Origin: Myrmaecium sp. VS I D KN 1
Taxonomy: Eukaryota; Ascomycota; Dothideomycetes; Valsariales; Valsariaceae
DNA length: 64,000 bases
Assembly: GCA_019775845.1 (NCBI GenBank)
Contig: JADQAV010000010.1
Span: 96,871-160,870 of the forward strand
Direction: 5' to 3'
Shown here piece by piece: positions 61,216 through 64,000 of the stretch (its first letter is position 1; the number at the start of each line of letters is the position of its first letter). The position numbers and the translations under genes were made by a program. The notes beneath the pieces were generated by a model that was given only the letters and a program-made list of their open reading frames with translations, was not told the DNA's origin and made no database searches.

Positions 61216-61940
61216 GAGATGGGGGTGAAAAGGGGGGGTGGGTTATGGTATAGGTTGTTGTTCTTCTTTTTTTTTATATGGCGATGGGCGTAAAAGGGTT
61301 ATTTCGGCGGGGATTCTGCATTTTTCGCATCTTCATCATTATTTAACATCACGGCACAGCGTTACGAAAATCTTCCTTTTGTTTTTCCCTACAGAAGAAA
61401 AAGGACAAGGAAGAAAAAGCAATGTGTCATGGATCTATCTGTGTTCATCTCTGGCAAAAAAGGGGGGGGGGGGGGGGGGGGGGNNTGCGAGCTTAAATGT
61501 TCATTTCTGCCTGCGTCTTCTTTGCTGTTTGTCTGTGTTGGGCGTGGAACGACACCCCTTTTTTTCTCATGTTATCCACCTGCAACAACACCTCCTATGA
61601 AACGCCCAAGCATCCGAACCCCTCTTTCCCGCCATTCCCCTCGTTTGGTCGTTTCGCCGTTTCCTCGATATCGAATATCCTGGACGTCCGGCGTTTCTTG
61701 GCTCGTCCACGTTCGCTGCCGCGCTCCGAAGAGGGAAAAGGGAATCGAGGGGCTTGACACTCGCCGGTAGAGAACCGATGGAAGGTAAGGACGAAAAGAG
61801 GCACGACGTTCGACACGAGCGAGGGGAGTGAATCCATCCCAAAAAGAGCCAAAGAAGCGGAGAAAAGGAGAGGGAGCAAAAGACGCGGACGGGAGGAGGA
61901 GGGCACAGGAGGAGGAGGAGGGAAGGAAGACGCAACGGGG
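61216..61940. other. Convergent intergenic region with a G tract and two N
   Basis: This lies between the stops of RFC2 and NPL4. A run of 22 G at 61462-61483 ends in two N (61484-61485), so the local sequence is uncertain. No gene is supportable. Confidence 0.6.
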
Positions 61941-64000
61941 CTACCTCAGGCTAACTCCCTTAAAGCGCTTAGCAAGCCGTTCGTTGTCCGAAGAAGAAGG
62001 AGGTTTCGACGACGTCGACGACGACGACGGCAACGAGGGGTACGTCTCGGAGCCAGAACGCGGACGCTTGGGGGGTCGCTCACCACTTTCATGCAGGATG
62101 GTCAACAACGTCGCCCAGCCGGCGCTGTGTTGGAGTTGGAGGCCGTCGGACGGGTCGTGCGTGCTGGCGACGCGGCACAGCAGCGCTTCTTCGTTCTAGA
62201 AGACATGAGTCTCGGTCAGCGGAATCTGAATCAGGTTGTTGGTAGAAGTGCCGAGAAATGTCACATACCTTGTCGAGGATGCTGAGACCATGGATGAAGC
62301 AGAGGAGGTGCCAATCCGAAACGGCGTGGATGTCGCGGGGCGAGTTGAGGGCGAGGCCGTTGGAGCTCGCGTTGAGCTGCTTCGCTAACGATCGGAGTTC
62401 CTGCGTCTCGCCGATCTCCTGTCGGTTCTCGATCGGGAACTGCATCTGGGTAAACTGGGGGTTCTCCTCCTTGGGGAACCCGTGGGTCAGGGTGACGAAA
62501 AGATATTCCACGGGGAAGGCCGGTTTGGCGTTCTCCTGCACGTTCGCGCCGTGCTCGTTCACCCGGCGGTAGAACACCTCGGGGATATAGCGCTGGCGGC
62601 CCAGCTCGCTGTCCTCATCTTCGTTTTGGACAAGCATCACCGTTGGGTCAGCCGACGGCTCGATGATGTCGGCCTTGACCATCTCTACAGCCGTGTTGGA
62701 TGCTTGATAAGACGAGATGCTGATCTCGCCGTCCTCGTTCCCGCTGATCACACAGGTGACAAAGTTTGAGCCGAACTTTCCAGTGTCGCTCCACTTGCAC
62801 GGGCGTGGGTATTTTGCTTGTAACCTTGCGGCAAAGATGACCTCGAGAGAGGATAGCCAATACGAGTCCTTATGTCGTTTGCAGATCACGGAGCCATCGC
62901 CGGCCCCCGCGTCCAGAAGGTCTGTGTATATCACACCAACCCTTTGCAGACCACACTGTCTAGCCAGCTCGTCAATCTCCTTCTCATTTTCCCAGTCGTT
63001 CAGTGAAATCCCATCGACCTCGTCGATCTGTGGCGGTTCATAGATGGCTTCCACTACTGCCTTAGTTCCCAGTGGCACTTCACTGTACTCCTCATACCTC
63101 CCGTAGAGAAACCCTAACCTTTGGTACCCGGATTTTCTCCAGTAGTCCAATAAAGAGTTGATGAGGGACGGCGACGCAAACTCCACATGGTCGACCATGC
63201 GGAACTCTTGCGGTTGGAGTGAGACGGCGCTCGGTTGGCACTTCGAACAAATGCCTTCCGGCCACGGTCTGTGCCCGGACGGGCAGTTCGGCAAGACACC
63301 GTAGTATGGTTCCGTAAGTGGGGGCAGGTATGAGCTGCCGGTTTCCGGTTTGTTCTTCCCGGCGTTCAATTTCCTTAGGTACGCATGGAAGGAAAGGTGT
63401 TTGATCTTCTTCTCCGCAAGGTATCCAGCATCGTAAGGCTCCAGGGGCATGCAGTAGTCACACATGCCTTTCGGACCGTGGCGACACATCCTCTGATCCC
63501 GCGGCCGGGTAATCTTTCCATCCTGGGTGTCTAGCCTGTCATCCACCGGCAGCTGCTTGACTACTTCCCAGGGGTTCCTGATGTGACCGCCAGCGGATGT
63601 CAACGGTATTTTGACGGTCGATATCGTTTCGGATGGGTCTACAGGTTTGCCGCTGAGGCGAGTGGTCGAAGATGCCAAGGGAGCCTGCCCGTTCGGTTGA
63701 GGTTCTGATCCCTTTTCAGTATATTCGAGGAAGAGCTCATCGCCGTGCCTAGAAGGGATCCATTAGCAGGAGCTTTGCTACGGGACAGTCATGGCGCTCC
63801 AACATACTTGAGACCGACCCTCTGGAAGGAAACACTGCCCAGCTGGCTGAACTTCCTGGCATCACCGCCATGCGGCCTGTTGCTGACGGATAACGACTCG
63901 GCATCGACGTTTGGGGGGAGCTTCTCTAATATTTGTGGAACGATGGAGGGGAACAGATCGGTTGGTTCGACGTTTAGGCGGAACTGCCCATTGCGACTTC
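61941..64000 (-). CDS. NPL4: Npl4, Cdc48/p97 cofactor (5' end beyond the window)
   Basis: Exons 64000-63808 (partial), 63748-62269 and 62195-61941; 641 residues are present and only the first few are cut off by the window end. The visible start [16 protein letters not shown] opens the ubiquitin-like domain. The Npl4 zinc finger follows with [12 protein letters not shown] and [16 protein letters not shown], then the MPN-like domain ([30 protein letters not shown]) without the catalytic metalloprotease motif. Late marks are [20 protein letters not shown] and [16 protein letters not shown]. Npl4 with Ufd1 and Cdc48 extracts ubiquitylated proteins from membranes and chromatin. The C-terminal 60 residues after the last intron are Ser-rich and basic ([11 protein letters not shown]). 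Confidence 0.95.

Overview
This window looks like chromosomal DNA of a filamentous ascomycete (Pezizomycotina). The genes are split by short introns (46 to about 135 nt) with GT/AG ends and CTAAC- or CTGAC-like branch points. Nineteen protein genes sit in 64 kb on both strands. Several belong to families known mainly from fungi (Caf120-like PH protein, DUF3602/Par32-like, Aim9-like, DUF1776/Tda5-like). The class or genus cannot be fixed from the sequence. No rRNA, convincing tRNA, CRISPR array or secondary-metabolite cluster was seen.

Layout. 1-2.85 kb: no supportable gene. 2.85-7.0 kb: Caf120-like CCR4-NOT-associated protein (+). 9.5-11.4 kb: atypical extended SDR (-). 11.4-13.7 kb: low-complexity DNA with a 324-base assembly gap. 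13.7-18.7 kb: divergent pair TOP1 (-) and ATP3 (+). 19.5-20.9 kb: unknown protein (+). 22.4-23.1 kb: Par32-like DUF3602 protein (+). 23.7-24.5 kb: MDE1 of methionine salvage (+). 25.0-26.6 kb: mitochondrial phosphate carrier (-). 27.4-33.9 kb: divergent pair GPALPP1-like (-) and VPS8 (+). 34.5-39.0 kb: divergent pair SEC10 (-) and NUS1 (+). 39-44 kb: gene-poor, with one orphan coding-like exon (-). 44.1-46.0 kb: seven-TM receptor-like protein (+). 46.8-47.5 kb: AT-rich, RIP-like segment. 47.6-51.1 kb: Aim9-like (+) and WSS1 (-), tail to tail. 51.7-53.3 kb: DUF1776 protein (+), divergent from WSS1. 55.2-55.5 kb: a 307-bp TA-flanked MITE. 56.3-58.6 kb: Sel1-repeat protein (+). 59.9-61.2 kb: RFC2 (+). 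61.9-64.0 kb: NPL4 (-), cut by the window end.

The genes are mostly housekeeping: genome maintenance (TOP1, WSS1, RFC2, NPL4), endomembrane traffic (VPS8, SEC10, NUS1) and mitochondria (ATP3, phosphate carrier, Aim9-like). The clearest points outside standard annotation are the MITE, the SDR that lacks its catalytic tyrosine, the Cys-rich seven-TM protein, the orphan exon at 41.4-41.6 kb, and TOP1, WSS1, RFC2 and NPL4 lying within 50 kb. I found no convincing new multi-gene system. Splice sites were read by eye from the sequence and checked for frame; none is supported by transcripts here.
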